Assembly: GCA_964621615.1 (NCBI GenBank)
Contig: CAZUMW010000025.1
Coordinates: 1-63,760 of the forward strand
Direction of reading: 5' to 3'
DNA length: 63,760 nucleotides
Origin: CAZUMW01 sp964621615
Lineage (GTDB): Bacteria > Desulfobacterota > WTBG01 > CAIYCZ01 > CAIRTM01
This document shows positions 9,495 through 18,203 of the stretch, piece after piece. The translations under genes were made by a program, and so were the position numbers. The notes beneath the pieces are model-generated. The model saw nothing but the letters and a program-made list of their open reading frames with translations, searched no databases and was not told the origin of the DNA. Each line of letters starts with the position of its first letter. Within the stretch, counting starts at the first letter, position 1.

Positions 9495-9988
9495 CCTTCA
9501 TCTCCGGTCATGGGTATCTCATACGCTTACTTAACGGTTTTTTCATCTTAGCAATCCGGACTACAGGAAACTCTGCAGATGGGTTCGTGTATTGTGTGTA
9601 CTATAAACACACGAAAGTGTTTTTTCAAGGGCGGGAGGGGGCCTGATGAGAAAACAAAGACTTGTTGAAAAAAGGATTTCAGCGTTTCGGTCTATTATAC
9701 CGTGATGCCACGAATAAATCGGGACATGACACAAGGCACTGCATTTATTGTCCGTTTAAAAGACTGTGACGCTCCGGATCGGTTGTCGTTTCGAACGAAT
9801 ATGAGAAATGTTGATGGCTCTGCAAAAAGTTTCGTCTGGTGTCTTTGCGAGCGAAGCAAAGCAATCTTTTGTGTTGTACGTAGTTGAAAAAACGAGATTG
9901 CTTCGTCGTTACACTCCTCGCAATGACGCGATTTTTGTTTTTTTTTGCAGAAACATCAAATGTTAACCCAATGAAAGAGAAATATGAT
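9495..9988. other. 494-bp intergenic region without a convincing gene
   Basis: This stretch separates the PGM/OtsB fusion start from the 3-prime end of the next minus-strand gene. It contains the palindromic dispersed repeat listed at 9841-9930. Short open frames exist but none has a ribosome site, a recognisable motif or a plausible composition. The first 100 bp probably holds the promoter of the fusion gene, but no clear box pair was identified. Confidence 0.5.
9841..9930. repeat. Palindromic dispersed repeat (GCGAGCGAAGC... type)
   Basis: The left arm GTCTTTGCGAGCGAAGCAAA with GCAATCT following is mirrored by the right arm, which on the minus strand reads GTCATTGCGAGGAG... and ends GACGAAGCAATCTC. 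The arms can pair into a long imperfect hairpin with about a 25-nt loop. I recall repeats of this wording (CTCGCAATGACG / GAGATTGCTTCG) scattered through intergenic regions of several unrelated bacterial genomes, so this is most likely one copy of a known type of mobile palindrome. Other copies are not present in this window. Confidence 0.6.
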
Positions 9989-10534
9989 TCACCGCTGCCA
10001 GGTCACATTGCGAAAGCCCTTTTGCAGGTTCAGATAGCGGATTTTTTCGGGCTTTATGGTGATAACATTAAAATTGATTTCATTGAAATTATCACTGATG
10101 CCCTGCTCCTCAATTGTATTCGCATGCGGATAATGAGCAAAAATGTCTGCTGCCCGCTGCGGGTCGTCATTTTTTTTAAACACCGATGCCATCCCCCATA
10201 CCTGCAGCCCGACGGCTCCCATGATGCCCTGCTCGGGGTAATATGGCTCGGCGATGGAAAATGACACAGCCGGGTCGGCTTTGATATTTGCGATCTTGCC
10301 GCCGCCTTCTGAAAAAACATACACATTCAGATGATGAGAGAAGTATTCAAGCGGCGTTGACCGGATTTGTCTGTTGCCGTGCGTTGCCAGGTGCAGCACA
10401 TTGTGCGATTTTAAGAAATCGCAGACAAGCGCCTCAAACTCATCCACCCCGATCGCGGTTATTAAGCTGATGCCCAGCTTTTCAAACAGCTGTTTTTCCC
10501 GCTCGCTTGCACCGGGAACGATAATTTTTGCCAT
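9989..10534 (-). CDS. Pyridoxamine 5-phosphate oxidase-fold flavin-binding protein
   Basis: A 181-residue cytoplasmic protein. Residues about 50-170 look like the split-barrel FMN-binding fold of the pyridoxamine-phosphate-oxidase superfamily: HNVLHLATHGNRQIRSTPLEY, then YVFSEGGGKIANIKADPAVS and a GLQVWGMASVF strand. The first 40 residues are a helical extension. The start was placed at the ATG preceded by AGGAGG (8-nt spacing) rather than at the longer frame. The exact substrate is unknown; members bind FMN, F420 or heme and many act as reductases of small molecules. It runs in the same direction as the thioesterase gene upstream, 78 bp away. Confidence 0.7.
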   Translation of the reverse strand: MAKIIVPGASEREKQLFEKLGISLITAIGVDEFEALVCDFLKSHNVLHLATHGNRQIRSTPLEYFSHHLNVYVFSEGGGKIANIKADPAVSFSIAEPYYPEQGIMGAVGLQVWGMASVFKKNDDPQRAADIFAHYPHANTIEEQGISDNFNEINFNVITIKPEKIRYLNLQKGFRNVTWQR

Positions 10535-10612
10535 AATGCAGCCTCCTGAGATTTGTTGTGTTGGCAGCAGAGCCACTGCCCGGGAGAGACATCAACTCCC
10601 GGCCTTAACCGC

Positions 10613-10999
10613 TTACCCCGGAAGGGGAATCGCTTTGCCGCCTTTATCGACACACACCATAATAACAAGGCCGTCAAACGTTTTATTCGCTTTCCCCGAT
10701 TGCGCGTCATACACAATGGTTTCAACCTTTACCTTCACCGAGGTAACGCCGCGCGTTTCAATCCCGACGCTAAACTCCAGTATATCCCCGAGGCGCGCCT
10801 GTGCCGAGAAAGCGGCATTTTCGATCGCCCTGGTAACAAAATTGCTGCCCGGAAATGTTTTTGCACACACAATGAACGCAAGCTCATCAATCATGGAAAG
10901 CACCCGTCCGCCGAAAATGCTCCCGTACTGATTCAGGTGCTCCTGCCGAACAAGCATCTGGTGGTGCAGCATAATTGTACCGCACTCATCGTCTGACAT
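10613..10999 (-). CDS. Hotdog-fold acyl-CoA thioesterase (YciA type)
   Basis: A 128-residue single hotdog-domain thioesterase that would hydrolyse acyl-CoA. Its motifs match the YciA/cytosolic acyl-CoA hydrolase group: HLNQYGSIFGGRVLSMIDELA with the catalytic Asp, then FVTRAIENAAFSAQARLGDIL and VKVKVETIVYD. The start was chosen at the ATG of MSDDECG. The longer open frame upstream adds a charged, low-complexity stretch that looks like untranslated leader. The enzyme is cytoplasmic, probably a hexamer as in the family. Confidence 0.8.
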   Translation of the reverse strand: MSDDECGTIMLHHQMLVRQEHLNQYGSIFGGRVLSMIDELAFIVCAKTFPGSNFVTRAIENAAFSAQARLGDILEFSVGIETRGVTSVKVKVETIVYDAQSGKANKTFDGLVIMVCVDKGGKAIPLPG

Positions 11000-11101
11000 G
11001 ACAACGCGTCCTGATAATGCAGAGTTATTTTTTTTCTTTGGCCCTCTTCCCTCGTGATCCCCCGGGACGTATCGGCTCTCCAATGATTATCACAAAAAAA
11101 G

Positions 11102-11132
11102 AAAAGGGAAACAACCATACTGTTTCCCTTTT
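11102..11132 (-). terminator. Rho-independent terminator after the FG-GAP gene
   Basis: A 12-bp perfect stem (AAAAGGGAAACA / TGTTTCCCTTTT) with a 7-nt loop. On the minus strand it is followed by CTTTTTTT. It lies about 30 bp beyond the stop codon of the minus-strand FG-GAP protein gene. Confidence 0.85.
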
Positions 11133-11160
11133 CCTGAACAACAGCTGTTCGGCAGCATAT

Positions 11161-13047
11161 TTACCGCAGCAGCAGATATATCAGACGGGGCGTTGCCGCC
11201 TCGGGACCGTATGAGGCCGGCGTGCCGTTTGCATCAATATCCTCCAGCACATAGTAATATGTTGTTCCGTTGGCTACCAAATCATCGGTCAGCGTGTAGT
11301 CTGCACCGCCGGTCGGTGAGCCCCTGCCGGGGATAAGCGAAGCATTTATTTTCTCATAGGTTCCGCTCTCTGTTTCCGAACGATAAACATTGAAGCCGGC
11401 ATTGTTTGTCTCTGAAGCCGTTGACCAGACCAGATTAACAACATTGCAGCCGGGTGATGCTTCAAAAGATTTCAGCTCCACGATTGTTTCATCCGTATTT
11501 TCATAGAAAAATATCGAGCTCGATGTATATGGATACGGGTGATCCACACTGGTATCGAATATGGCCGCCACAATGTCCATATCGCCGTCTTTATCAAGAT
11601 CGGCTATCTCAGCCTCCCCCGGCATACACTGCAGATCATCATATAATGTTGCACGGTATAAACTCAGACAGCCTCCCGACGGCGAATCCGCTTCATAATA
11701 ATACAGCCGGCCCTTTCCGTCACCGGGAACAACAACGTCTGAAAGCCCGTCACCGTTCACGTCACCTGCACGCACCATGCCCGGAGACCCCTGATCGTAA
11801 AAGCTGCCTCGGCGGTCAACCGCATAGGGGTCATCCCACACCGCCGGATCGAGATACGGCTTGGCAAACTGCGTAAATCCTGGGGAATACGCAAAGTCAG
11901 GATCTCCGGTTTCTATGGTTATCGGCAGCCAGTCGGCGGCCACTGTCGGGTCGCCGGCGTTGCCCCCGAGCCCGGGGATCTCAAGATAATATATTCCAGA
12001 CGGCCATATTCTGTTACCGCTGCCGTCATAATTCTGATGATTGTGATTGCTCATGACCAGCTCATCGGTACCGTCATTATCGATGTCGGAAACAACAACC
12101 TCAAAGGCTTTTCCAACAGGATTGCCCGAAGTGTACCAGTTATCAATGGTGTAGCGGTTCCAGGGCAGGTCAGAATCTGCCGCAAGTGCTGTCTGCCCGG
12201 GATTTTCAAACCAGATGAGCGAATCCCCGGCCGGGTCAGAGCCGTCAGGGGCGCCGAGCGCCGCGCAGATGAAAAGGCTGCCTGTTATGGCAAACCGCGG
12301 TACGACCATATCTTCGTCCCCGTCCTGATCGAGATCATACAGCGCAAACAGGGAAACGCCGCCGGTGCCTATATCGTGATCCGACCATGTTCCATCCCCA
12401 TTATTTTCAAGCCAGAAGGCGCGCCCCGCAAGCCAGTTTGTCGTGATAATATCAACATCCCCGTCACCATCAAGATCGATAAACTCAGCCCGGTGGTAGC
12501 TGTCCTCGGCACCTGCGGCATCCTCATAAATAGTCTGCTTTGACCAGTTTGAAGCATTTGTTATATCACCGCCGGCGTTTTCAAGAAAAAAAACGCCGCC
12601 CGGAAACGATGCCAGAATAAAATTATCCAATACCACGATATCAGCATCATCATCACCATCGATATCACGGACAATCGTTTCATTGGGGAAGGCAAACGTG
12701 CTGTTCAATACGGTCTTTGACCAGGAATCTTTATCAAAGCCGTCCCAGGTAAAAAGGGCAACAGAACCGTCAGCGGTACCCGGATCAGAGTCATTGCCCA
12801 CGCCTGACGTAGCCACTATTTCGTTTACACCGTCGCCGTCAATATCAGCGACCGTCAGGTAGGATGCCCCGATAAAACCCTCGATATCGGGTCCTTCCGG
12901 CAGTGGCGTGGTTATACCCGTCACGGTATGACGGGTGAATTTGTTCGCTATTGTCTGGTCCTCGGTCACATTCACGCACTGGGCAAAAACAGAAGAATAC
13001 AAAAACGACATAAAAATAATCAAAGTTACTGTTTTTATAATTTTCAT
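11161..13047 (-). CDS. Secreted FG-GAP/VCBS repeat protein
   Basis: A 628-residue exported protein. The signal peptide is about residues 1-22 (ends SSVFAQ). Residues about 45-500 carry many calcium-binding FG-GAP-like units with the pattern DIDGDGVNEI, DIDGDDDADIV, DLDGDGDVDII, DLDQDGDEDMV, DVNGDGLSDVV and DLDKDGDMDIV, which normally build an integrin-like beta-propeller. The last 110 residues form a fibronectin-III-like domain (VNLVWSTASETNNAGFNVYR) and then a short tail. Such proteins act at the surface or outside the cell; no enzymatic motif is visible. A ribosome site (GAGGT) precedes the ATG. A TetR-type operator lies just upstream and a TetR gene is next on the same strand. Confidence 0.85.
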   Translation of the reverse strand: MKIIKTVTLIIFMSFLYSSVFAQCVNVTEDQTIANKFTRHTVTGITTPLPEGPDIEGFIGASYLTVADIDGDGVNEIVATSGVGNDSDPGTADGSVALFTWDGFDKDSWSKTVLNSTFAFPNETIVRDIDGDDDADIVVLDNFILASFPGGVFFLENAGGDITNASNWSKQTIYEDAAGAEDSYHRAEFIDLDGDGDVDIITTNWLAGRAFWLENNGDGTWSDHDIGTGGVSLFALYDLDQDGDEDMVVPRFAITGSLFICAALGAPDGSDPAGDSLIWFENPGQTALAADSDLPWNRYTIDNWYTSGNPVGKAFEVVVSDIDNDGTDELVMSNHNHQNYDGSGNRIWPSGIYYLEIPGLGGNAGDPTVAADWLPITIETGDPDFAYSPGFTQFAKPYLDPAVWDDPYAVDRRGSFYDQGSPGMVRAGDVNGDGLSDVVVPGDGKGRLYYYEADSPSGGCLSLYRATLYDDLQCMPGEAEIADLDKDGDMDIVAAIFDTSVDHPYPYTSSSIFFYENTDETIVELKSFEASPGCNVVNLVWSTASETNNAGFNVYRSETESGTYEKINASLIPGRGSPTGGADYTLTDDLVANGTTYYYVLEDIDANGTPASYGPEAATPRLIYLLLR

Positions 13048-13074
13048 ACTTTTTACCTCATTATTAATTTACCG

Positions 13075-13089
13075 ACTAACCGGTTTAGT
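13075..13089. promoter_or_regulatory. Putative TetR-family operator
   Basis: ACTAACCGGTTTAGT is an almost perfect inverted repeat around CCGG, 28 bp before the start of the FG-GAP protein gene and downstream of the TetR gene. Preceding bases (ACCG) extend it to the ACCG/CGGT style common for TetR-family sites. It is inferred that the neighbouring TetR protein represses the FG-GAP gene here. Confidence 0.5.
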
Positions 13090-13221
13090 TTTATAGTTAT
13101 AGTACTTTATCAATTAAAACCGGTCAAGATAAATTTCAAAATATAAAATGAATTATTGCCCAAAAATTACGGACAGCTTCGGATGGCATTTTTATAAGAT
13201 GGAAGGAATGTGTACCGGCGC

Positions 13222-13818
13222 TTATATCTTAAGTCCGTCAATGATGTTGTTAATATGTGTAACATGCTGATCGACCAGTGAAAAATCAGGATTGACAGTG
13301 AAATAGGTAAAAAAGACACCCATTGATAAAAAATACACAGCCCGGGCGATCTCTTTCGGATCCACCGGCTGAAAGCGTCCCGTTTCGATGCCTTCGTTTA
13401 TAATACGGGTAAAATTATCAATGGAAAAGGTATAATAATCAGTCATAACCTTTCTGACTTCAGGGTCACGCGCACCGATAGACATGAACTCGAGAAAAAA
13501 CCTCATAAAATCCTCATTTTTCGTAAGTATGCTGCTTGCCTTGCTCACAAATGTTTCAATGCGCTCCCTGGGGTCGGTAATCTCCTGAGTAAATGCCCTG
13601 ACCTGTTCAAAATATTTATTGCACCGGTAATAAAACAGTTCGATAAACAGTTGATTTTTAGATTTAAAATGATAATACAGCCCCCCTTTGCTGATGCCTG
13701 CTTTCTGCGCGATCGTTTCCAGAGAGGTCCGGTAATACCCGGATTCATTAAAACAGTGCAGTGCTGTTTCTAGTATATATTCTTTTCGATTCGCTCTTCC
13801 TCGTGCCATATCGCTCAT
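13222..13818 (-). CDS. TetR/AcrR family transcriptional regulator
   Basis: A 198-residue regulator. Residues about 8-55 form the helix-turn-helix domain with the usual wording YILETALHCFNESGYYRTSL, ETIAQKAGISKGGLYYHFKS and KNQLFIELFY. The remaining all-helical part is a TetR_C-type ligand and dimer domain with TDPRERIETFVSKASSIL and EGIETGRFQPVDPKEIARAV. It lies upstream of, and in the same direction as, the FG-GAP protein gene, with a palindromic site between them. Ligand unknown. FadR- or AcrR-like fatty-acid sensing is possible but not shown. Confidence 0.9.
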   Translation of the reverse strand: MSDMARGRANRKEYILETALHCFNESGYYRTSLETIAQKAGISKGGLYYHFKSKNQLFIELFYYRCNKYFEQVRAFTQEITDPRERIETFVSKASSILTKNEDFMRFFLEFMSIGARDPEVRKVMTDYYTFSIDNFTRIINEGIETGRFQPVDPKEIARAVYFLSMGVFFTYFTVNPDFSLVDQHVTHINNIIDGLKI

Positions 13819-13968
13819 GTGTGCGTGATGCTTTTACGCGTATCAGCATTAACGGCATCACAAAAAAATGACATTCCAATTCCCGTTTGTGTATTTTACC
13901 ACCGATAAAGAAAAACAATCAAGCAAAGTCTGGGTGCATGCAGCCGGTCGCCTCATGCCTATACAAAA

Positions 13969-14004
13969 AAGGGGCGTGCAAGCCTGACGGCCGACACACC
14001 CCTT
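13969..14004 (-). terminator. Terminator of the cold-shock gene
   Basis: AAGGGGCGTG pairs with CACACCCCTT (one G-U pair) across a 16-nt loop. On the minus strand the stem is followed by a run of six T. It lies about 60 bp beyond the cold-shock gene stop codon. Confidence 0.75.
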
Positions 14005-14063
14005 AAAAAGAAGCAAGGATATTTAATGAGATGCTTCTGTGGCTGTCACATCTTGGTGTACTA

Positions 14064-14264
14064 TTACTTGGTTCTGACGTTTACCGCCTGAAGGCCTTTA
14101 TTGCCGTCCTGAACATCAAAGTCAACCTCATCCCCGTCATTCAGGCTGCGGAAACCGGAACCCTGTATAGCAGAGTAATGGACGAAGACGTCTCCATGTT
14201 CGGCCGATTCAATAAAACCATAGCCTTTTTTGTCATTAAACCATTTTACTCTTCCTTCAGCCAT
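14064..14264 (-). CDS. Cold-shock protein (CspA family)
   Basis: A 66-residue single cold-shock domain. Both RNA-binding motifs are intact: KGYGFI (RNP1) and DVFVHYSAI (RNP2), after the start MAEGRVKWFNDK. It binds single-stranded RNA/DNA and acts as an RNA chaperone in the cytoplasm. A strong ribosome site (AGGAGGAG) lies before the ATG. The leader of over 100 bp upstream is A/T-rich, as expected for a cold-shock mRNA leader. Confidence 0.95.
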   Translation of the reverse strand: MAEGRVKWFNDKKGYGFIESAEHGDVFVHYSAIQGSGFRSLNDGDEVDFDVQDGNKGLQAVNVRTK

Positions 14265-14701
14265 TTGTTACTCCTCCTTTAAATAAAAAAATAAGTGGTT
14301 GTACAGTGCCGCTCATGTCAACATCGGCATAAGCGGCAACGCTGACCCCGTGCGGTACATGCGGGGAATTTTTCTGTTCAGGTGCTTTTTTTGTACCCTC
14401 TGCGGTTTATAACTCAAAAAGCCCTTGGACTATAGAAAATCCAAGGGCTTACTAAACAAAAACTCACCGGAATTCTATTCCAACACAAAACTGCACAACT
14501 AAAATAAAAACTTTACGCTACATATAGAACGGTCTTGACTGCGTTTATAAAAAAACTTATATGCTTTATAGCTTTTACAATACCACAATGTCAAGTAAAA
14601 TATTCATAAAAAAAACTTTTTATTAAAGCATGGATAAATCGGACATCACGTAGTATAGTCAAAAGCAATGAGCACATATCGATGAAACAGGGACGATAGC
14701 T
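14265..14701. other. 437-bp intergenic region with a stand-alone terminator
   Basis: Divergent region between the cold-shock gene (minus) and the DUF4197 lipoprotein gene (plus). It should hold both promoters. It also holds the minus-strand terminator at 14419-14450, which lies upstream of the cold-shock gene rather than after any gene. The 120 bp to its right is A/T-rich with no open frame. Confidence 0.5.
14419..14450 (-). terminator. Orphan rho-independent terminator
   Basis: A perfect 11-bp stem (AAGCCCTTGGA / TCCAAGGGCTT) with a 10-nt loop. On the minus strand it is followed by TTTTT. No coding sequence ends here: the nearest minus-strand gene starts 155 bp downstream. It may end a small RNA or control entry into the cold-shock mRNA. 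Confidence 0.75.
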
Positions 14702-15466
14702 ATGAAAATTGCGGTATCAGCCGTTAGCGCGGCACTCCTTTTGGTTACCCTGGCCGGCTGCGGGGACATGCTGCAGCGCATATCTTCGCTGACCGCTCAA
14801 AAGCCCCTCACAGAATCAGACATATCCAGCGGCCTGAAGCAGGCCCTTATCGCCGGCGCTAAGCACGCAGCGCAGGAGCTCGGAAGCGCCGGGGGGTATT
14901 ACAGCAATCCGGACATGCGCATAGCGCTGCCGCCCGAGGCCGCTGCTGTCACAAATAACATAAAAAAAATCCCCGGCATACAATCGCTTGTCGATGATGT
15001 CATTTTACGGATAAACCGCTCTGCAGAGCATGCAGCCGCCCGGTCGGCACCGGTGTTCAAGCACAGCATACGGCAAATGACCATCCGTGATGCTACAAAT
15101 ATACTGTACGGAGCAGACAACGCTGCCACACAGTACCTGCACAAGACGTGCTATAAACAGCTTTTTGAGCTCTACCGGCCGCATATTGAGTCGGCGTTAA
15201 ACAGGAAACTTGCCGGGACCCTCACCGCCGCGGATGCGTGGGCCCGGCTTACCGACGAATGGAACCGGCTGGCGGAATCACCGGCGGGCAGCATGGCCGG
15301 CTTTTCACCTATTGAAACCGATCTTGAGGCATACCTGACGCGCGAGGCGCTGGACGCCCTGTTTTACCGCATACAGCAGGAGGAAATCCTCATCAGAAAA
15401 AACCCTGCTCAAAGGACAACCTATTTGCTGAAGCGCGTGTTCGGCAAGCTTGACAAAGACCGGTAG
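14702..15466 (+). CDS. DUF4197 family lipoprotein
   Basis: A 254-residue lipoprotein. The signal peptide ends in the lipobox VTLAGC, so Cys at about residue 20 would be lipidated. The rest matches the DUF4197 family in outline: LTESDISSGLKQALIAGAKHA, a PPEAAAVTNNIKKIPGIQSL segment, and MTIRDATNILYGADNAATQY, then helices ending near ALDALFYRIQQEE. Members are periplasmic all-helical proteins of unknown function. The next gene starts 4 bp after this stop, so the two are probably co-transcribed. Confidence 0.8.
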   Translation: MKIAVSAVSAALLLVTLAGCGDMLQRISSLTAQKPLTESDISSGLKQALIAGAKHAAQELGSAGGYYSNPDMRIALPPEAAAVTNNIKKIPGIQSLVDDVILRINRSAEHAAARSAPVFKHSIRQMTIRDATNILYGADNAATQYLHKTCYKQLFELYRPHIESALNRKLAGTLTAADAWARLTDEWNRLAESPAGSMAGFSPIETDLEAYLTREALDALFYRIQQEEILIRKNPAQRTTYLLKRVFGKLDKDR

Positions 15467-15470
15467 GGCT

Positions 15471-16106
15471 ATGGGCGCACAGGGCTCAAGCACCTTTACA
15501 GATGAGCTGTATCGCACAATTAACAGCTTCTATACCGAAGTGGCGGTCACGTCATGCAGCGGGAAGTGCCCGTACGGTCACCGAGCCGGTGACACATTTA
15601 CGCTAACCACCATGAATGCGGGCGGCATGTGCGGCTCGCTGTATCAATCAATATTTCCTGCCCTTATGACCGTGGAGTACGGCGGCAGCGTCCCCTGGCG
15701 CTCTGATACGGGTTTCACTGCGGCCTGTCCAGAGGGCGGACGCATATCCGTGACAGCGGTGCGCCGGAACAATCCCGATCCCTCACGCTGTGTACAAACA
15801 CCGTCCTGTTTTACGGCAATGGACAGCCGGGGGTTTGACTACCTGAAGCGCTGCGCGGTCAGGTGTGAGATACTTGACATAGAAAACACCTGCATGTGGG
15901 GGCACTGTGCCGGAGACAGCTTCGAGGTCGACCCGTTCAATGTAAACGGAATGTGCGGCATGATGTACTGGGGCGCCTATGCATTCATCTGCATGCTGCT
16001 GCGGGGAGCAGTCCCCCCGTGGTCATCAAGCGACAGAGCGATCGTCGGTGTATGCCCTGATCCCTTCAATCAGCTCAGCTACCGGCTCGCGCTCGAGCAG
16101 CGATAA
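15471..16106 (+). CDS. Tandem-duplicated TIGR04076 family protein
   Basis: A 211-residue cytoplasmic protein made of two copies of a TIGR04076-like domain. Copy 1 (about 17-105) has CPYGHRAGDTFTL, NAGGMCGSLYQSIFP and ACPEGGRISVTAV. Copy 2 (about 120-210) has CMWGHCAGDSFEV, NVNGMCGMMYWGAYA and GVCPDPFNQLSYRL. Three cysteines per copy are conserved, suggesting metal or cofactor binding. Most family members I know have a single copy. The start was set at ATG 15471, just after the DUF4197 stop; an in-frame ATG at 15450 lies within that gene. Function unknown. Confidence 0.7.
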   Translation: MGAQGSSTFTDELYRTINSFYTEVAVTSCSGKCPYGHRAGDTFTLTTMNAGGMCGSLYQSIFPALMTVEYGGSVPWRSDTGFTAACPEGGRISVTAVRRNNPDPSRCVQTPSCFTAMDSRGFDYLKRCAVRCEILDIENTCMWGHCAGDSFEVDPFNVNGMCGMMYWGAYAFICMLLRGAVPPWSSSDRAIVGVCPDPFNQLSYRLALEQR

Positions 16107-16211
16107 AAAAAAATAGTAATTGAGGGGAGCCTCCCGGCCAATAATCCATGTCTCACCGGGTAAGACAATCAGTCATGTTTTATTAATGCTATTGCTCTTT
16201 ACAAAAAGTGC

Positions 16212-16751
16212 TTATTCAACCAGTATATCGTATAGTTTCTTGAAAGTCTGCCAGTCCTTTTGCGAAAACTGGTTTTTCAAATCATCCTCTCCCATGGCAG
16301 TGCTCATAAAATAATGCAAAAAAAACACGCGCGGATAAAGCCCCTTTTGCACCACCTCGTCAAAAAACCGGTGACCGAATGAGGTAAGATAATAATATTT
16401 TCGCTGGGGGCCGCGGGGGGATTTCTCCTTATAGCTCCCCAGAACGCCCTGTCGTTCCAGCTTTACAAGGTTGCTGTAGATAAGGTTTTTCTGAATGGTA
16501 AGTGAGCGCGTAAATATGGGATTTACCCGTGTGTTGTCTTCCAGAAAATCAGCCATTGCGTGTATATAGGTGACTATTTTTTCCCGTATTTCACGGGCGT
16601 AGTGAGGCCGTTTTTTCAGGAGAAATAAAACAGTATTCGGAAACACCGCTTTTCTCAGATCGATCTGAATCCTGCGGTTCTGCCTGCTGATAATTTCGTC
16701 CTGCTGACTCTCAGGTACTTTTTTCTCTGATTTTCGAGGAGTTTTCACCAT
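16212..16751 (-). CDS. PadR-like winged-helix transcriptional regulator
   Basis: A 179-residue protein with a basic N-terminal tail (about 1-30), then a winged-helix region: FLLKKRPHYAREIREKIVTYI, RSLTIQKNLIYSNLVKLERQG, and a wing with SPRGPQRKYYYLTSFGHRFF. The wing wording (R-x-Y-Y-x-L-T-x-G) is typical of PadR and related regulators. The C-terminal 50 residues form a helical dimerisation part. It is convergent with the TIGR04076 gene. Target unknown; the ATC-hydrolase-like gene downstream of its promoter side is a candidate. Confidence 0.65.
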   Translation of the reverse strand: MVKTPRKSEKKVPESQQDEIISRQNRRIQIDLRKAVFPNTVLFLLKKRPHYAREIREKIVTYIHAMADFLEDNTRVNPIFTRSLTIQKNLIYSNLVKLERQGVLGSYKEKSPRGPQRKYYYLTSFGHRFFDEVVQKGLYPRVFFLHYFMSTAMGEDDLKNQFSQKDWQTFKKLYDILVE

Positions 16752-16997
16752 TCAAACCTTCGTGAAAGCCGGTGCTGAATCGACATGTTTAAACACTATA
16801 CCGCTTTCGGCCAACGTTTAAAAGAAAATATTGGCGCACGCAGCTGCTCGCCGACATCCCATGCCCTGTAAGTTCTTTATTGACAAAGAGGGTCTGCCTG
16901 ATTAATATGTTTTTAAAAGGTAGTACCTTTATGTGGTACTACTCAAAAAAAGCTTCCAGCTGCCGAAGCAAACATTATCTCACGAAAGGAGCACAAA

Positions 16998-17444
16998 ATG
17001 TCCATGGATTATGATGAGCTTTTCAGGAAAAAATTTGAGCGGTTCAACGAGCTGCGCAAAACCATGAGCGATGACGAGGCCTGGGAGAAGATGCTCGAGG
17101 GTTATCCCGAGCGACAGCGGGAATGGTTCAGCCCCTATATCGACAATAACAGCCTGGCAGAGGGCTTCAGAAAAGCAATCCCCGCGTACCGGTCCATGGG
17201 AATGGATATGGACGTCGTCGATATTTCGAACAAGGGCCTGGATGCGGTCATCGAAATACAGCGGACGTGCCCGTATTATGATATGGCAAAAGACTATGGT
17301 GTCGAGGATCCGTGCCATCTTTTGTGTGATATGGATATAGAGGCAACAACGCGTGCATATCCAGAGATGAATGCCAGGTATATCGCCCGGCAGTCGGAGG
17401 GTGACAGCGTATGTGCATATATCTATCAGCGCCCGAAAAAGTAG
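16998..17444 (+). CDS. L-2-amino-thiazoline-4-carboxylate hydrolase-like protein
   Basis: A 148-residue protein that in its second half fits the ATC-hydrolase-like family (PF14196 type): a cysteine-led segment RTCPYYDMAKDYGVED, then CHLLCDMDIEATTRAYPEM and a C-terminal GDSVCAYIYQ strand. The first 60 residues are a charged helical region. Family members are mostly uncharacterised; the name comes from one enzyme of cysteine synthesis in Pseudomonas and may not apply here. A good ribosome site (AAAGGAGC) precedes the ATG. The gene is divergent from the PadR-like regulator, separated by about 245 bp. Confidence 0.6.
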   Translation: MSMDYDELFRKKFERFNELRKTMSDDEAWEKMLEGYPERQREWFSPYIDNNSLAEGFRKAIPAYRSMGMDMDVVDISNKGLDAVIEIQRTCPYYDMAKDYGVEDPCHLLCDMDIEATTRAYPEMNARYIARQSEGDSVCAYIYQRPKK

Positions 17445-17472
17445 CTTCCGTGAGCATAAGCTGAAAAGCGTT

Positions 17473-17503
17473 GATTCTCCCGGCACGCATCGCCGGGAGA
17501 ATC
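17473..17503 (+). terminator. Strong hairpin after the ATC-hydrolase-like gene
   Basis: A 12-bp perfect stem (GATTCTCCCGGC / GCCGGGAGAATC) with a 7-nt loop, 29 bp after the stop codon. No T-run follows, so it may be a transcript-stabilising or factor-assisted terminator rather than a classical one. Confidence 0.45.
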
Positions 17504-17672
17504 GGCGCATCGCTCACGCATACCCGAACACCCCGCCCGGGGGCCATTTCAGTGTTATTCTCGGCGCCTTCGCTTTTTCAAGCTCACGAATGCAGATATT
17601 CTGAATTATTTTTTTAAAAAAAGTGCCGATAGGTATACAGTAAACCGTCACACAGGTGAGCGCGCCGTCTGC

Positions 17673-18203
17673 ATGAAATACAGTATATTCCTGTTCTGCC
17701 TTGTTTTTTTCTCCGCACTGTGCAGCTGTCGCTCCCACAGCTACCCCGATTGCATCAGAGGCCCTGAAACCGGACTCAGAAGCGGCGGCTGCGGCGATAT
17801 TTTTGTCTATCAGATGCTTGACAACAAAACAGCGGTTCGTGTTGAAATTGACCGGGATATCGTGTCACTGTCTGAGCGGTGCACAGCTTTTTGCCTTGAT
17901 GACAGCCCGCCCGGCGTAGAGGTAATTCTTGCTGTTGCCGGGGACGACCCTGATGCGGTATACTTTAACTACTGCAGCGACACCCTCCCGCCGGATGCAG
18001 AATACCTGATCCCGCAGCGCTGCCCTTGTGACAGCGGAACAGTCACCGTTTCGGTTTCAGGCGGCGGCGAAGCCTCATCCAACAGCACCTACAGGGCGTC
18101 GGTGCGGCTTGAGGGGGTACGGGCATGCTGCCCCGGCCAAACGCAGCGCATCATCGATACGGTGATTATGCGGGATGTTACGGTAGGATGGATACCCGGC
18201 TAG
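17673..18203 (+). CDS. Cysteine-rich exported lipoprotein, unknown family
   Basis: A 176-residue exported protein. A signal peptide about residues 1-18 ends FFSALCSC, which can serve as a lipobox. The mature part has about ten cysteines (SGGCGDIF, SERCTAFCLDD, FNYCSD, PQRCPCDSG, VRACCPGQ), probably paired as disulfides, and reads as a beta-rich fold with VTVSVSGGGEASSNSTYR in the middle. I do not recognise the family. It precedes a secreted metallopeptidase by about 100 bp on the same strand. Confidence 0.55.
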   Translation: MKYSIFLFCLVFFSALCSCRSHSYPDCIRGPETGLRSGGCGDIFVYQMLDNKTAVRVEIDRDIVSLSERCTAFCLDDSPPGVEVILAVAGDDPDAVYFNYCSDTLPPDAEYLIPQRCPCDSGTVTVSVSGGGEASSNSTYRASVRLEGVRACCPGQTQRIIDTVIMRDVTVGWIPG

